Below, in pieces: positions 1 to 11,818 of a DNA stretch of 64,000 nucleotides. Position numbers and translations under genes: made by a program. How positions within the stretch are numbered: the stretch's first letter is position 1; each line of letters starts with the position of its first letter. The notes beneath the pieces were generated by a model that was not told the origin of the DNA, did no database searches, and worked only from the letters and a program-made list of their open reading frames with translations. Origin of the DNA: Glossina fuscipes (lineage: Eukaryota > Arthropoda > Insecta > Diptera > Glossinidae); contig NW_023998414.1 of the NCBI RefSeq assembly GCF_014805625.2, positions 42,980,319-43,044,318 on the forward strand, written 5' to 3'.

Positions 1-484
1 ATACAGGCGTGCGAACGGACGCGGACAAAGAATTCGGTTTGTCGAAAGGGACCACGCCTCAAGGATGTTCTTGCCGAATTTTTTTCAAAAAGGTAGTAAA
101 TTTACTGCTTGTTTACTTATAGCGCTTATGCGATTATATTAATGCGATGTTTGTTTAAGGGATTTCATCAACGGGTTGCATTACTTCGCCTATTATGTAA
201 TAATAATCAATTTTGTTACTGAATAGGAAAGATTTCGAGAGAGGTAGAAAATTTAAGGTTCCTTTTGTGGTAAAAAATTTTTTATTGTAAACTAATTTTT
301 GTATCCATAAATTATCAGCGACATGAACACCATATGCATCTCCTCTCACGCCAAATATGTAATGTGGACTCAGTTGATCGAGTAAATACTGTCTTAGTGG
401 TCGTTCTTAAATCGTTATGTAAATGCTTAATCGTAGCGCTTTCGACAAAGGGAGAAGAGCGACAAAAGGAGAAGAGAGCAATAA
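1..484. other. AT-rich left edge, no supported gene
   Basis: I see no convincing coding sequence here. Short open frames exist on both strands but none shows a family signature or splice structure. A purine-rich tract (about 445-500, GAGAAG/AAGGAG-like) precedes the exon candidate that follows. A gene continuing from outside the window cannot be excluded. Confidence 0.4.
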
Positions 485-729
485 AATTAGGAAGAGAGTG
501 CTTATAAGTTAGTCGAGAAAGTTGAGCAGCTACGTGAACAACAACAAGTGTCAACAAACAGGTAAATATTTTAAATTTCTATTTGTCGTTCTGTGCTCTT
601 CTGATAAAACACGTCTCCTTTCCCCTTTCAATAGACGTCAAATCACGTTTATCCGGAAATAATTGGCCCCGACAAGCGTTTGCTAAGGAAGTCGAACTTT
701 TACGGGACTTTACCAAAAATATTAAGTGA
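485..729 (+). CDS. Possible last two exons of an unidentified gene
   Basis: There is a convincing intron at 562-634 (73 bp): donor ACAG|GTAAAT and acceptor with a pyrimidine run ending CAATAG. Both sides are open in a shared frame. Upstream, from after a TAG near 509 to 561, the frame ends in a run of Asn and then CQQT. Downstream it continues DVKSRL and ends LLRDFTKNIK with TGA at 727-729. A second frame is also open after the intron (to about 764), so the reading frame is not certain. Upstream coding in this frame is interrupted, so either another exon lies to the left, or the locus is decayed or non-coding RNA. I do not recognise the product. It lies divergently from the EF-hand gene on the other strand. 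Confidence 0.27.
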
Positions 730-1739
730 TCAACTTTTCAAAAATCAAACGAACTGATCAAGTGAGTTAAGAAACAAATAATCAGTATACTTACTAATTC
801 ATATTCCATATCGAAGGTTACCGAATCCCAAGAGAATGAAAAAACGCAAAGCATACGAGCTGGCACAAATATAAAAACGCACCATCAGCGACATTCTAAT
901 TCAAATCAAAGCAACATGAAAATTAAGAATTGAAAAAACATATTTGCATGCCTCCGGCCGATTTCATTCATGATTTTATTAAATAATATAAACTATAAAT
1001 TGCATAATTAATTTTAAGCCCATGTAGATGTTTAAAGTGCATACATATAATGCACGTAAGTGTTCACTTTCTAAAATTCGACGATCACGAACGAATTAAC
1101 TAACACCCAAACAGTATTATATAGTTTTGCACCTTTTTAACTTGTTTAAGGACTTGTGCGTAATTTTATTTGCATTATGGAACCAGAGTGCTAAGAGTAA
1201 CGTGTATTTAAAAATTGAAACAGGCGGATATGCCGAATGTATGCCGGCCAGCTCCGTTTTTTCCTGCGATAATCAGAATTCTGGTAACAAATATAGATAT
1301 TGGCACTGATAACTTGTAAATAATTTAGAAATTCAAATATTACGCGCAACGAAAGAAAAAGACACGATACACGGGAAAGTCGAAGCTTTGCCCGTGATAA
1401 CTTCTCATACGAATAATTAACTGCATGCGTTAAATTTGCGAGCATTAAAATTGCGAGCGTATATTTAGCTAAGCAAATTCTCTTTCATATTCTGTACGCT
1501 TAATTAACTAATTAAATGCTCTTAGTCAATAAAACGATGCGAATGCTCCAAGTTTTGCCATCTATTTGCATGCGAGCGATTGCAAAAGAAAATGAAAGTA
1601 ATCGCAATCATGATAACGGCCGAAACGATTGACGTCATAGTGGAAATTGGCGAAAACCAAATGCCGGAACCTATATGTACACATAATAGAATCTGAGCCG
1701 ATTTTTTGCTTAATATCAATATAGCAATCCTATTTCAAG
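730..1739. other. Intergenic, AT-rich
   Basis: No coding exon is supported. The right part should contain the 3' untranslated region of the EF-hand gene, which is transcribed leftwards and stops at 1740-1742. No transposon signature was recognised. Confidence 0.5.
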
Positions 1740-3057
1740 TTAATGATTAATTAGCGGACCCCAAAACAATTTCGAAATTTTTGTTTCATCTTCGGTTAAG
1801 AAAAACTGACGGCCCAAATGAACAAATTCGTTTAGTGAGATGAGGCCGTCACCATTCTTATCAATCGCGGCAAAAGAGACGGCAGCATTTTCATCTCCCA
1901 GACCCAAACAATGGAAGAATAATTTATACTGATCGAGATCCAAGTGACCAGTATGATCGTAATCCACAGCCTAAATATATGGAAGAAATAAAATGCAAGT
2001 AATAAACATGATTTTATCGAAAGAAGAAGGGAGTAATCTCATGCTGGCTTACCTTGAATAAATAAAATAAAAATTTGCCCAAATGCTTACGCAAGTCTTC
2101 ATCATTTAAACGGTGTTGCATATCAATTAAAAACTGTTCGGCGGTGACTAGATTGTAAGTTGTTATAGGGCCAAATTGTTCTTCCCAGGTAAGTCGCACG
2201 ACATTGAAAAATTCAACCGACATCTCGGGCGACAAATGACCCAAATCCGTAAAACGTTTGACCAAAAGCCCGAAATCATCAAAAGATATAACCCCGTCCC
2301 GATTAATATCTAGAACCCTGTGTAACGTACACATTTTGCGGCGCCAAAATTCTGAATCACCCTATCAATGAAATACAATGGACTTTACGTGAACTAACAT
2401 CCGATATAAAATTGCATTCGCTTTCACAAACTTACCCGTTGTCCGCATTTTAAATAATGCTTTTCTCGCTCGCATTCATATTCGTTTTCTGAGTCGGAAT
2501 TATTTTCTTCTTGTCCACTTGTTTGTCGTAATAATCTCTCATCCCGTTCCGCATATAATAAAGTGATCCGATTTACGGTATACGTGACTTTGTCCTGTTG
2601 ATTAAAATGCGAGCATTGTGCAGCAGTTGAAACACGGGGCAATTGTTTAAGTAACTAAAAGAAGATCGCAGGTCATATTTTGTAATAATTCGAATGTTAA
2701 AAGACAAATAAACAATAATAATAATAAAATTAATATTTTTATAATTTGCGTCCAGACAACAAAGTAAGCATTCGCTTTCGTTATAAATATGATTTATACA
2801 TGTTCACCTCTTACTAAGATTCATTATATAAACAAAGTAATGACAAAATATTAATAAATAATAATAGTAATAATAGTAAAGCGGTAAAGCGGGCTTCTAG
2901 AAAACGAATATATATCTCATACAAAAAAAGAAAATTAGATATTTTTAATTACCAGGAAACCGTTTAAATGTGAAACGGATTCGATGGCAAAATTGCGTTC
3001 AAATATTATTGTAGGACTACGCAATAGCCAACGAGCAATTATTGCGAGAGCCGCCAT
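1740..3057 (-). CDS. Sarcoplasmic-type EF-hand calcium-binding protein, 4 exons
   Basis: Exons on the minus strand: 3057-2953, 2654-2436, 2361-2053 and 1970-1740. Every intron junction is GT-AG, all are phase 0, and the product is 287 residues. The protein belongs to the invertebrate sarcoplasmic calcium-binding protein/calexcitin group, cytosolic Ca2+ buffers or sensors. Evidence: the stretch SEFWRRKM just before the first loop, three EF loops (residues about 126-137 DINRDGVISFDD, 214-225 DYDHTGHLDLDQ, 248-259 DKNGDGLISLNE) and the family-typical ending LFWGPL. The middle loop has Gln at position 12 instead of the bidentate Glu and may bind Ca2+ weakly. About 108 residues precede the conserved core, more than usual for the family. 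They begin with an Arg-containing, acid-free amphipathic stretch (MAALAIIARWLLRSP) that could be a mitochondrial presequence; that is inference. The start is the only ATG in the first exon with a clean donor behind it (CTG|GTAATT). Confidence 0.9.
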
Positions 3058-3309
3058 ATGTGTGGAAACAATATTTTGAAGATCATTGTCTGGAAAAATT
3101 AAATTTTAATCTGTAAAGTTTCACTGCACTCTGAACGATTGATGTCTTTCCACAAGAATTTTGTTCTATATATTTTTGAATTTTCGTTCCGTCTTCAACG
3201 AAGCTCAAATCAATTTTAAAATTACAGTTCGAAAAATCAAAACTCGAAACTGCTGCGCATTCAGAAATAAATATTCCTTTGTATCCACTTTCTCACAGCA
3301 ATGGGAACA

Positions 3310-3343
3310 ATATATATATATATATGTACATATATGATATCTA
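3310..3343. repeat. (TA)n microsatellite
   Basis: An uninterrupted TA run of about 8 units is followed by TATG/TACA variants. Confidence 0.9.
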
Positions 3344-3626
3344 CATGTACGGCTAAGTAGTTCAATCTGATTATGTACGCAGAATACATACTCCATTGTT
3401 CTTTATTTTTATCAACTTGCATACAGAATGGATATAATGTATAAACAATGTAGGAAAACGTTGAACAACAAAAGTCCCGAGAGATAAAGATTTTCAAAAA
3501 GTTTAATCAACCCGTTACATTATTACATAAAATAATGTCGAGAAAAATTGCTCTGTTTCCAGAGGAATTTAATGAATCTAAGCATGAATTTCAAATATCA
3601 AACAATCAATGTAACCATGTCGTACT

Positions 3627-3629
<3 letters not shown>

Positions 3630-3668
<39 letters not shown>

Positions 3669-3673
3669 CATAT
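3630..3673. repeat. (TA)n microsatellite
   Basis: A TA run of about 14 units is interrupted by a single TTT step near 3657 and then continues as TATACATATG. Confidence 0.9.
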
Positions 3674-4173
3674 GCGTAACAACATATGCGTATATTGAAA
3701 TAATTACTCAAGTATCCGTCCCCGTCTCCATTTTTCGACTTTTTCAAAAGAAGGCGTTACATGGCGAGTGCATATAAAAATCTATATAAATTTGGATCGT
3801 TAAAAAAGGCTGATTCCTTGTACGAATGTTTCGAATTGATTCTCCTACAATCCTAATCCTAATCCCAAAAAGCAATAATTTAATTTCATGTACCTATCGT
3901 ATGCGGCATGTCTCTTACTCTCAGTTGATCAATACTATTTTACAAATCCCGCTGCATGTAGAAAAAATATTGGATCATTTTGAATAAGTTCGTTATGATA
4001 GATAAACAAATGAACAACACAATTGAAAGGATAAGAAAACAGTTATCAAGTATTCTTTACAAAATATATCGGGCGAGTTTAGGAGTAGTATCTACTAGTA
4101 TCTACTTTTTTACAAGATAATCAATCAAGAGTGAGGATGTATTCTTTATTAAAATTTTTTTTGTTTCTTTTTT

Positions 4174-4470
4174 TTACCCATCACCGAAGGACAAGGATGT
4201 ACTCATTTTGTCATAATCTTTGCAATGCCTAAAAGGAAACATCAAAAGTGCCCATAAAGTATATATATTCTGAGCCGATTAAGGTATGTCGGTCCGTCTG
4301 TATGATGCGCGTTGTTGGCACTTCCCTGATCTTGAAAAATGAATATATCGACTTTAAATTTGGTAAAAACATTCAAAGTCTTTGCACGCAAGTTGGTATT
4401 GAAAATGGATCAAATTGGTCGGAACACAAGCCCGCAGCAAAGCGTGAAGTGAAAGCAATTCCGTTTCTCT
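4174..4470 (+). mobile_element. Family-1 dispersed repeat (GTCY/TA-bearing), partial
   Basis: It begins with TTTACCCATCACCGAAGG, the same end as the element at 39,535. It then carries the GGAAACATC block, CATAAAGTATATATATTC, a short GTCY run (4288-4300) and the internal core (ACTTTAAATTTGGTAAAAAC, about 4341-4440) also found near 26.95, 39.57, 39.78 and 45.1 kb. No right end was found, so it is truncated. It resembles the dipteran mini-me type elements in having both TA and GTCY proto-microsatellites; that family assignment is from memory. Confidence 0.65.
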
Positions 4471-5795
4471 AAGCAAAAAATTGTGCATTTTTGCTCACTT
4501 CTCACAACTTATGAAAGATAGAACGCTGAAATTTTCTGCATTTACTTTACGGAAAACTCGACTTTTTTTATTCAAAAATGGAATGTTTGAAATGATTTTG
4601 TACATTCCTCAAACGAAGATACGTTATCTGCGTAGAAATCCGTTAATTTTAAAATAAACAGGATGGACGTCATGACCTGGTCGTTTAATTTTTTTCTTAA
4701 TACCATCGATGTGGGTGCCACAGAAAAGGACTTGAAGATAAGAATGCAATAAGCTAAGTATGTTAATTCTAAATTAATTATGGTGGGTGTGACAGCGTGG
4801 TACATTAATTTTTCTTAAGAATACTTTTTAGTGAAGTAAAAGGTGAAAGATAAATTTCATCCCATTCACTTTTTAATGAGAATAAATAAAAGTATGGGGC
4901 GTTCATGGTGGTGGGTATGCAAGATTCAGTCCCAGACAGATATAAATTTCTGGTCTTTTTTTTTTTTTTTGTTTTCACAGTAGCTCATGTGCGCAATTCG
5001 GGTTTAATATTTTTTGCCTTTCTAGTTTGTTATTTTCCCGTGGGCATCACTAAAATGCGTTAAACGTATTGCTGCGTTGCAAAAAAAAACCCTCTTCAAC
5101 ATGTGTGCGCCTTTTCAGCTTTTTACTGCACAAAAGAGATTGATATTTGTGTACGTCCTCAATTGCCAGATAGCAGGTGTTTGCAACTATATTTTCAATT
5201 TTTTAAAAGAACCATTTTTTACTCTTTGCTACACATTTACAACGCAAATATATAGAAATGAAACATCAAAATTTGTAGATTTTTGCTAGGACTCACTTTT
5301 TATGTTAAATGTGGGTGTTATATAAAATAAATATTGAAATTATTAATTATTAATAAATTTATTAACGCTCTTTCGAAATTTATTCATTAAAAATCAACAA
5401 CAAAACAAGCACAATCAACGATAAACAGTCTGATCGAAAAATAGTTTGTTTTTACCTCCTTTTCTACTTTGATATCTTTTCTCGGTCTGTAATAACTCTG
5501 TCACTGAAAAAGGATTTCAGATGCCGACAGCTGTTGGTTAATTTCTTAAAAACGGTTTTAGAGTCGCACAAGAGCTGGAAAACTAATAAACAATTACGTT
5601 TTCGATTTGAATTCAAATGATGATGAAGAACTATCTAACTTGCAAAGATAAGCTTACGCTTAAGCTTAGGTATCATCGAATAATTTATATTAAATAAATT
5701 TTGTAAAACAAAGTAACGACTACAAAAATTTCGGCTTCACTCTGAATGCACAGATACGAGAAAAAATTGCATAAACACAAGAAATGTTGACGTTT

Positions 5796-6436
5796 TTATG
5801 CTACTTGCTGAAAGTATTTAAAGAACTTGAGGAAAGAAATTTTAAATCCCAGTGAGGGCAAGGTGGAATCTGCAGTCCTATTGAGAACGAAAATTACGAA
5901 AAATACAAAAGAATTGCAGATAGGGAAACACGAAGCCGCACTTTCCTTATGATTTTGCATAGATCCAGTCAATATAATAATTAATTTGATCAATGGTGTG
6001 ATAAAAGTGAGGAAAAAGTATCTAAATTAATTATATCAACTCACCAGGTCAGCCAGTAAGGTAATAATTGCTATGCTGTTCGTAAAAAGAAATGATGATT
6101 CGATTGAATTTGCCTTAGTTAATGGCAGCAGTTTGAAAATGTGATGAAAGCAAATGATGCGAATAGTTTTAAGTGAAACTAAGACTAACGCAAAAATCGA
6201 AAAACTAGAGACCAAATCATTAGCCATTAACAATATGAATCGATCAGTCACATTATTGTTCCAAAATGCTGAAAGAGTCGTACGCAGAGAAGCTCTATCG
6301 GAGGAAATCTCATGTTTACGAGGAATGCCAAGTTGCAAGCAGTCGAAAAGAAACCCAGAAAATCACCCCAAGATAAAAAAGCTTTATGTCTGAAAAGGAT
6401 TCGCGAAAAAAGGACTTCAGATGTACTTTATTAATT

Positions 6437-6437
<1 letters not shown>
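5796..6437. other. Region with weak hydrophobic open frames, no supported gene
   Basis: Two short minus-strand open frames (6338-6036 and 5993-5796) are rich in hydrophobic residues. A donor-like CTG|GTGAGT lies near 6048, and an acceptor-like pyrimidine stretch ends CAATAG near 5878. This is compatible with fragments of a multi-pass membrane protein, but a plus-strand frame (6154-6393) is also open and no family motif was recognised. Chance is the simplest explanation. Confidence 0.3.
6427..6432 (-). terminator. Candidate AATAAA poly(A) signal for the SREK1IP1-like gene
   Basis: Plus-strand TTTATT reads AATAAA on the minus strand, about 350 bp past the stop codon at 6785 and beside the poly-T tract. 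It is the only such hexamer seen between the stop and the gap. Confidence 0.35.
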
Positions 6438-6478
<41 letters not shown>

Positions 6479-6578
6479 NNNNNNNNNNNNNNNNNNNNNN
6501 NNNNNNNNNNNNNNNNNNNNNNNNNNNNNNNNNNNNNNNNNNNNNNNNNNNNNNNNNNNNNNNNNNNNNNNNNNNNNN

Positions 6579-6617
<39 letters not shown>
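6438..6617. repeat. Poly-T tract containing a 100-N assembly gap
   Basis: 41 T precede and 39 T follow exactly 100 N (6479-6578). The gap size is a conventional placeholder, and the sequence simply breaks in a homopolymer. The true length is unknown. Any open frame across it (runs of Phe or Lys with X) is an artefact. Confidence 0.97.
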
Positions 6618-6618
<1 letters not shown>

Positions 6619-6784
6619 TGTGCAAATGTTGGACCACAAAGGTTATAATTCTACATATTTTATGAAACTATACTAAAAATCTATCAAATTAATGAAAACA
6701 GAAAGATGAGTACAACTTATCGTGGCAGTTTAGGAATCCTAATGCTAATGTAATTTGTCTCTATAAATTCTTTCGTTTTCTTAA

Positions 6785-8045
<1,261 letters not shown>

Positions 8046-11000
8046 ATGTTGTCCTCTGGCTCTCCTGTTGGCTTAGCGGGCAATCTTAATAACAGTACAA
8101 CGGCAGCAATCATGCAACAATCGAATGCATTTTCAGCCTATGGTGAACGCCCCCAAATGGGTTTAGACGTCGAATATGGGACGGATCCTGCAAGTGGCGC
8201 GATTTTTAAATTCGAAGGACGTAAACATGACGATTTGAAGCAAATGCTTGATAGCAACAAAGATGGCTTAAAACTGGAGGCCATGAAACGTATTATCGGT
8301 ATGATAGCACGAGGTCGCGACGCTAGTGATTTGTTTCCCGCAGTTGTGAAGAACGTCGTTTCAAAAAATATTGAAGTGAAAAAGTTGGTTTACGTATATT
8401 TGGTACGCTATGCTGAAGAGCAACAAGATTTGGCTTTGCTTTCTATTTCGACATTTCAACGAGCTCTAAAAGATCCTAATCAACTGATAAGAGCTTCAGC
8501 CTTGCGAGTGCTGTCTTCAATACGCGTCAATATGATAGTACCTATTGTAATGTTAGCCATTAGGGACTCAGCCTCCGATATGAGCCCTTACGTGCGAAAG
8601 ACTGCAGCTCATGCTATACCCAAACTATATTCTTTAGATTGCGAGCAAAAGGATGAATTAGTTACTGTTATTGAAAAACTCCTATCAGATCGTACCACTT
8701 TAGTTGTTGGCTCTGCGGTTATGGCTTTTGAAGAAGTATGTCCTGAGCGTGTAGATTTGATACATAAAAACTATCGAAAACTCTGTAGTCTGTTGGTCGA
8801 CGTAGATGAGTGGGGCCAAGTTATAATAATCAATATGTTAACTCGTTATGCCCGCACCCAATTTATTGATCCTAACCGTGATGATCTCTCCGACGAGGAA
8901 AGTGCACAAAATGAAAATACTATCAAGAAATTCTATGACGACGACGATTCAGAGTGCGAGTCAAACATAACCGAAGGAGAAATCAACAAAAAACAAGCAA
9001 ATAAAACTGATAGCTCGAAAGGGAAGCCGTTTAATTCAACAGCTAGCTACCATGTCGATTTAGACCATCGGCTATTGCTTAGGCAGGCTAAACCCTTATT
9101 GCAATCACGAAATGCATCTGTTGTAATGGCAGTTGCACAGCTATATCATCATGTGGCGCCACGTCAAGAAGTGCAAATCATAGTAAAGGCCCTGATACGT
9201 TTACTCAGATCGCACAAAGAAGTACAAAGTGTAGTGCTAACCTGCATCGCGTCAATGTCTACAAAACGGAAAGCAATCTTTGAACCCCACATTAAATCGT
9301 TCTTTGTGCGCACAAGTGATCCAACCCATATAAAGCTATTGAAATTGGAAATTCTTGCAAATTTAGCATCTGCTTCAAGCATTTCATTAATTTTACGTGA
9401 GTTTCAGACGTACATTTCCAGTAGTGATCGTTCGTTTGTCGCAGCTACTATCCAAGCCATTGGAAGATGTGCTGCTTCTATAAAGGAGGTAACAGAAACA
9501 TGCCTAAATGGTCTTGTTCATTTGCTATCCAATCGTGATGAGCACGTGGTTGCTGAAAGTGTGGTAGTTATCAAGAAACTACTACAAACGAAGGCAGCTC
9601 AACACTATGAAATTATTTCGCAAATGGCAAAGCTGCTGGACTTCATAAAAGTTCCTGCAGCGAGAGCTTCCATTACATGGCTCATCGGCGAGTATAATGA
9701 CAAAGTGCCTAAAATCGCCCCAGATGTCCTGAGGAAAATGGCTAAAACTTTTGTGGATGAGGAAGACCCTGTTAAATTACAAGTTTTAAATTTAGCAGTA
9801 AAATTATACCTTAAAAATCCTCAGCAGACGTCTTTGCTATGCCAATACGTTTTTACTTTGGCGCGTTACGATGTTAACTACGATATACGTGATCGCGCGA
9901 GATTTCTAAAACAATTTATATTCCCGGCCAATAGTAAAAGCCCTGTGCTGTCCGATTCAGCTAGAAAGATATTTTTATCTACCAAACCAGCTCCCACATT
10001 GGAGAGCAAGTATTTTACGCGCAATCATTATCAGCTAGGCTCACTTTCTCATTATTTGAACATGCGTTGTGCCGGTTACACCGACTTGCCTGATTTCCCA
10101 TCTGAGCAATCAGATTCTTCCGTTCGTAATGTAGAAGGGTTTATGCAGGAGACAAAGGCAGTAAACCACTCAGTAAGCAATCAAAAACATGACGCTGCAC
10201 GAAAACATGACAAACCGTTAAATAAATCTTCAAAACAAGCGGATAATAATCTTTTTATGTCGGACTCTGAAGAAAAATCATCCGATTATTCTAGTTCAAA
10301 AGCAAGCAGTTCCTCAAGCCATGGTTCGAGTATCAGTGAAGAAAGCTCTTCAGAATCTGATGTAGAAGGTAGAGAAGTTAACAAGACTTTTACAAATGAT
10401 AAAATTCAAGCCAATACCTTAAACAATAATAATAAAGCGACCAAAGTCGTCAAAAATAATATTATAATAATAGCGAATAATGCTTCAGATAGAAATGAAG
10501 AGTCCGGTACATCAGATAGTGAATCTTCATCGTATAACTCCTCGACGACATCTTCGTCTGAAGCGACCGATGAAAGTAAAGACGCCGAAGCGGCTTCTGA
10601 TACGAATTCAAAGCTTGAAATCGAATCAATTCGTAAGCGAGTTAGTAGCAGTAAAGTAGAAAAAGGCAAACTATTAATGAATAAACACGAAGGAAGGAAT
10701 TTGGATTTGCTATTGGATTTGAGCGATATACCGCCTATCGGACCGGTAATGACGCCTTCTTTAGGGGGTTTCTTTACACCGATCGGTCCAGTGCAAACGA
10801 TTGGTCTCATGCCGCATTCTGCAGAGAGCCATGTGGATCTGGTGGGCCCTTCCTACATCTCGTATAATTACAAGGAACTTTTAAATAAACTCAGTGCTCA
10901 TGGTCTACAAATAAACTATCGCTATACGCGTTCGCCACATCTGTATTCTTCATCCATGGTGTCCATTGAGTTGCAGTTTTCCAACCAAGGCGTAGAGGAG

Positions 11001-11573
11001 ATTACCAATATACAAATGGACCAAAAGACTCTACCACGTGGCATGCATATGCAAGAATTTGCTCCCATTAATACATTAGTGCCGGGTCAGTGTGCAATAG
11101 GTATATTAGGCGTGGATTTCAATGACTCTACTCATGCCTTAGTTTTCGAAATTTGCAGCAGCTTAGAGGCAAAACGCATCGTTTTTAAACCTGTTATAGG
11201 TGAACTTGTACGATCAGTACAAATATCGGAAACAATGTTTAAAGAAGAGCGTACAAAATTGAGAGGAATGAATGAACATCAGATCAAATTATTAGTAAAC
11301 GAAAATGTCTTTGATGTGTCAAGTTTGAAGCAAAAGATATTTGAATGTATTAACGTGGCTCTTATAGGGCATGAAATAACTGACCATCAGCAGCAGTTGT
11401 TCTTTGCAGGTCAAACTATGTCCTCGAAAAGTCTATTGTTAATAACTTGCAACTGGTCGCAACAGCAAAGCGGTGGCATACTTATATTTCAAGTTAATTG
11501 TGAGAAAATGATTATTGGTTCGATGGTTCTAAACGAATTGGTTCAGTACGTGAAAATATCCTTTAAACTATAA
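8046..11573 (+). CDS. rb: AP-3 adaptor complex subunit beta (ruby orthologue)
   Basis: An uninterrupted 1175-codon frame. AP-3 beta is a large subunit of the heterotetrameric AP-3 coat, which sorts cargo from endosomes or Golgi to lysosomes and lysosome-related organelles. In Drosophila, loss of this subunit (ruby) reduces eye pigment granules. The N-terminal adaptin trunk of HEAT-like helices covers about residues 35-660, with typical blocks such as LEAMKRIIGMIARGRDASDL and KNIEVKKLVYVYLVRYAEEQ. A hinge very rich in Ser, Asp and Glu follows (about 735-865, a long phosphorylatable segment as in other AP-3 beta chains). Then comes the AP-3 beta C-terminal region from about 900 (GPSYISYNYKELLNKLSAHG, and FNDSTHALVFEICS later). 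The length is close to the family norm (about 1100-1160). I chose ATG 8046 because conserved sequence begins soon after; an in-frame ATG 57 bp upstream would add an unsupported Cys-rich leader. Confidence 0.97.
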   Translation: MLSSGSPVGLAGNLNNSTTAAIMQQSNAFSAYGERPQMGLDVEYGTDPASGAIFKFEGRKHDDLKQMLDSNKDGLKLEAMKRIIGMIARGRDASDLFPAVVKNVVSKNIEVKKLVYVYLVRYAEEQQDLALLSISTFQRALKDPNQLIRASALRVLSSIRVNMIVPIVMLAIRDSASDMSPYVRKTAAHAIPKLYSLDCEQKDELVTVIEKLLSDRTTLVVGSAVMAFEEVCPERVDLIHKNYRKLCSLLVDVDEWGQVIIINMLTRYARTQFIDPNRDDLSDEESAQNENTIKKFYDDDDSECESNITEGEINKKQANKTDSSKGKPFNSTASYHVDLDHRLLLRQAKPLLQSRNASVVMAVAQLYHHVAPRQEVQIIVKALIRLLRSHKEVQSVVLTCIASMSTKRKAIFEPHIKSFFVRTSDPTHIKLLKLEILANLASASSISLILREFQTYISSSDRSFVAATIQAIGRCAASIKEVTETCLNGLVHLLSNRDEHVVAESVVVIKKLLQTKAAQHYEIISQMAKLLDFIKVPAARASITWLIGEYNDKVPKIAPDVLRKMAKTFVDEEDPVKLQVLNLAVKLYLKNPQQTSLLCQYVFTLARYDVNYDIRDRARFLKQFIFPANSKSPVLSDSARKIFLSTKPAPTLESKYFTRNHYQLGSLSHYLNMRCAGYTDLPDFPSEQSDSSVRNVEGFMQETKAVNHSVSNQKHDAARKHDKPLNKSSKQADNNLFMSDSEEKSSDYSSSKASSSSSHGSSISEESSSESDVEGREVNKTFTNDKIQANTLNNNNKATKVVKNNIIIIANNASDRNEESGTSDSESSSYNSSTTSSSEATDESKDAEAASDTNSKLEIESIRKRVSSSKVEKGKLLMNKHEGRNLDLLLDLSDIPPIGPVMTPSLGGFFTPIGPVQTIGLMPHSAESHVDLVGPSYISYNYKELLNKLSAHGLQINYRYTRSPHLYSSSMVSIELQFSNQGVEEITNIQMDQKTLPRGMHMQEFAPINTLVPGQCAIGILGVDFNDSTHALVFEICSSLEAKRIVFKPVIGELVRSVQISETMFKEERTKLRGMNEHQIKLLVNENVFDVSSLKQKIFECINVALIGHEITDHQQQLFFAGQTMSSKSLLLITCNWSQQQSGGILIFQVNCEKMIIGSMVLNELVQYVKISFKL

Positions 11574-11812
11574 AAATTATTAAAAACGAAAAAAGCTTGA
11601 GCAACGAACTATACAAACATATAACTGTAAAACTATTTAAACTAATTAAACGTAGAAGACGCAATGACCTGCTCGTGCTCCTATTCACACATACTCATTA
11701 ACATGCTTAACATAAAAATGAAGGAAAAGAAAATGGCTTTAACTAGATGTCCTCGCGGAACAGAATTGAGGCCATCGTTGAATATGATCTTATATGTCAT
11801 AAAAAAAAAGAA

Positions 11813-11818
11813 AATAAA
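11813..11818 (+). terminator. Candidate AATAAA poly(A) signal for AP-3 beta
   Basis: AATAAA lies 240 bp after the stop codon, in an A-rich stretch. Confidence 0.4.

Larger units (their letters stand above)
3058..5795. other. Intergenic with TA tracts and one dispersed repeat
   Basis: No gene is supported over 2.7 kb. It contains two (TA)n arrays (3310-3325 and 3630-3673), a family-1 GTCY repeat (4174-4470, listed separately) and poly-T at about 4966-4979. The first part is the likely promoter region of the EF-hand gene, whose start codon is at 3057. Confidence 0.6.

Noticed and set aside
6036..6338. Hydrophobic minus-strand frame, considered as a chemoreceptor fragment
   Set aside because: No receptor C-terminal motif, the plus strand is equally open, and no clear exon chain.
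6316..6676. Several open frames across the N gap with poly-Phe or poly-Lys
   Set aside because: They exist only because of the T/A homopolymer and the undetermined bases.
10406..10810. 134-codon minus-strand frame
   Set aside because: Antisense shadow of the Ser/acidic hinge of AP-3 beta.
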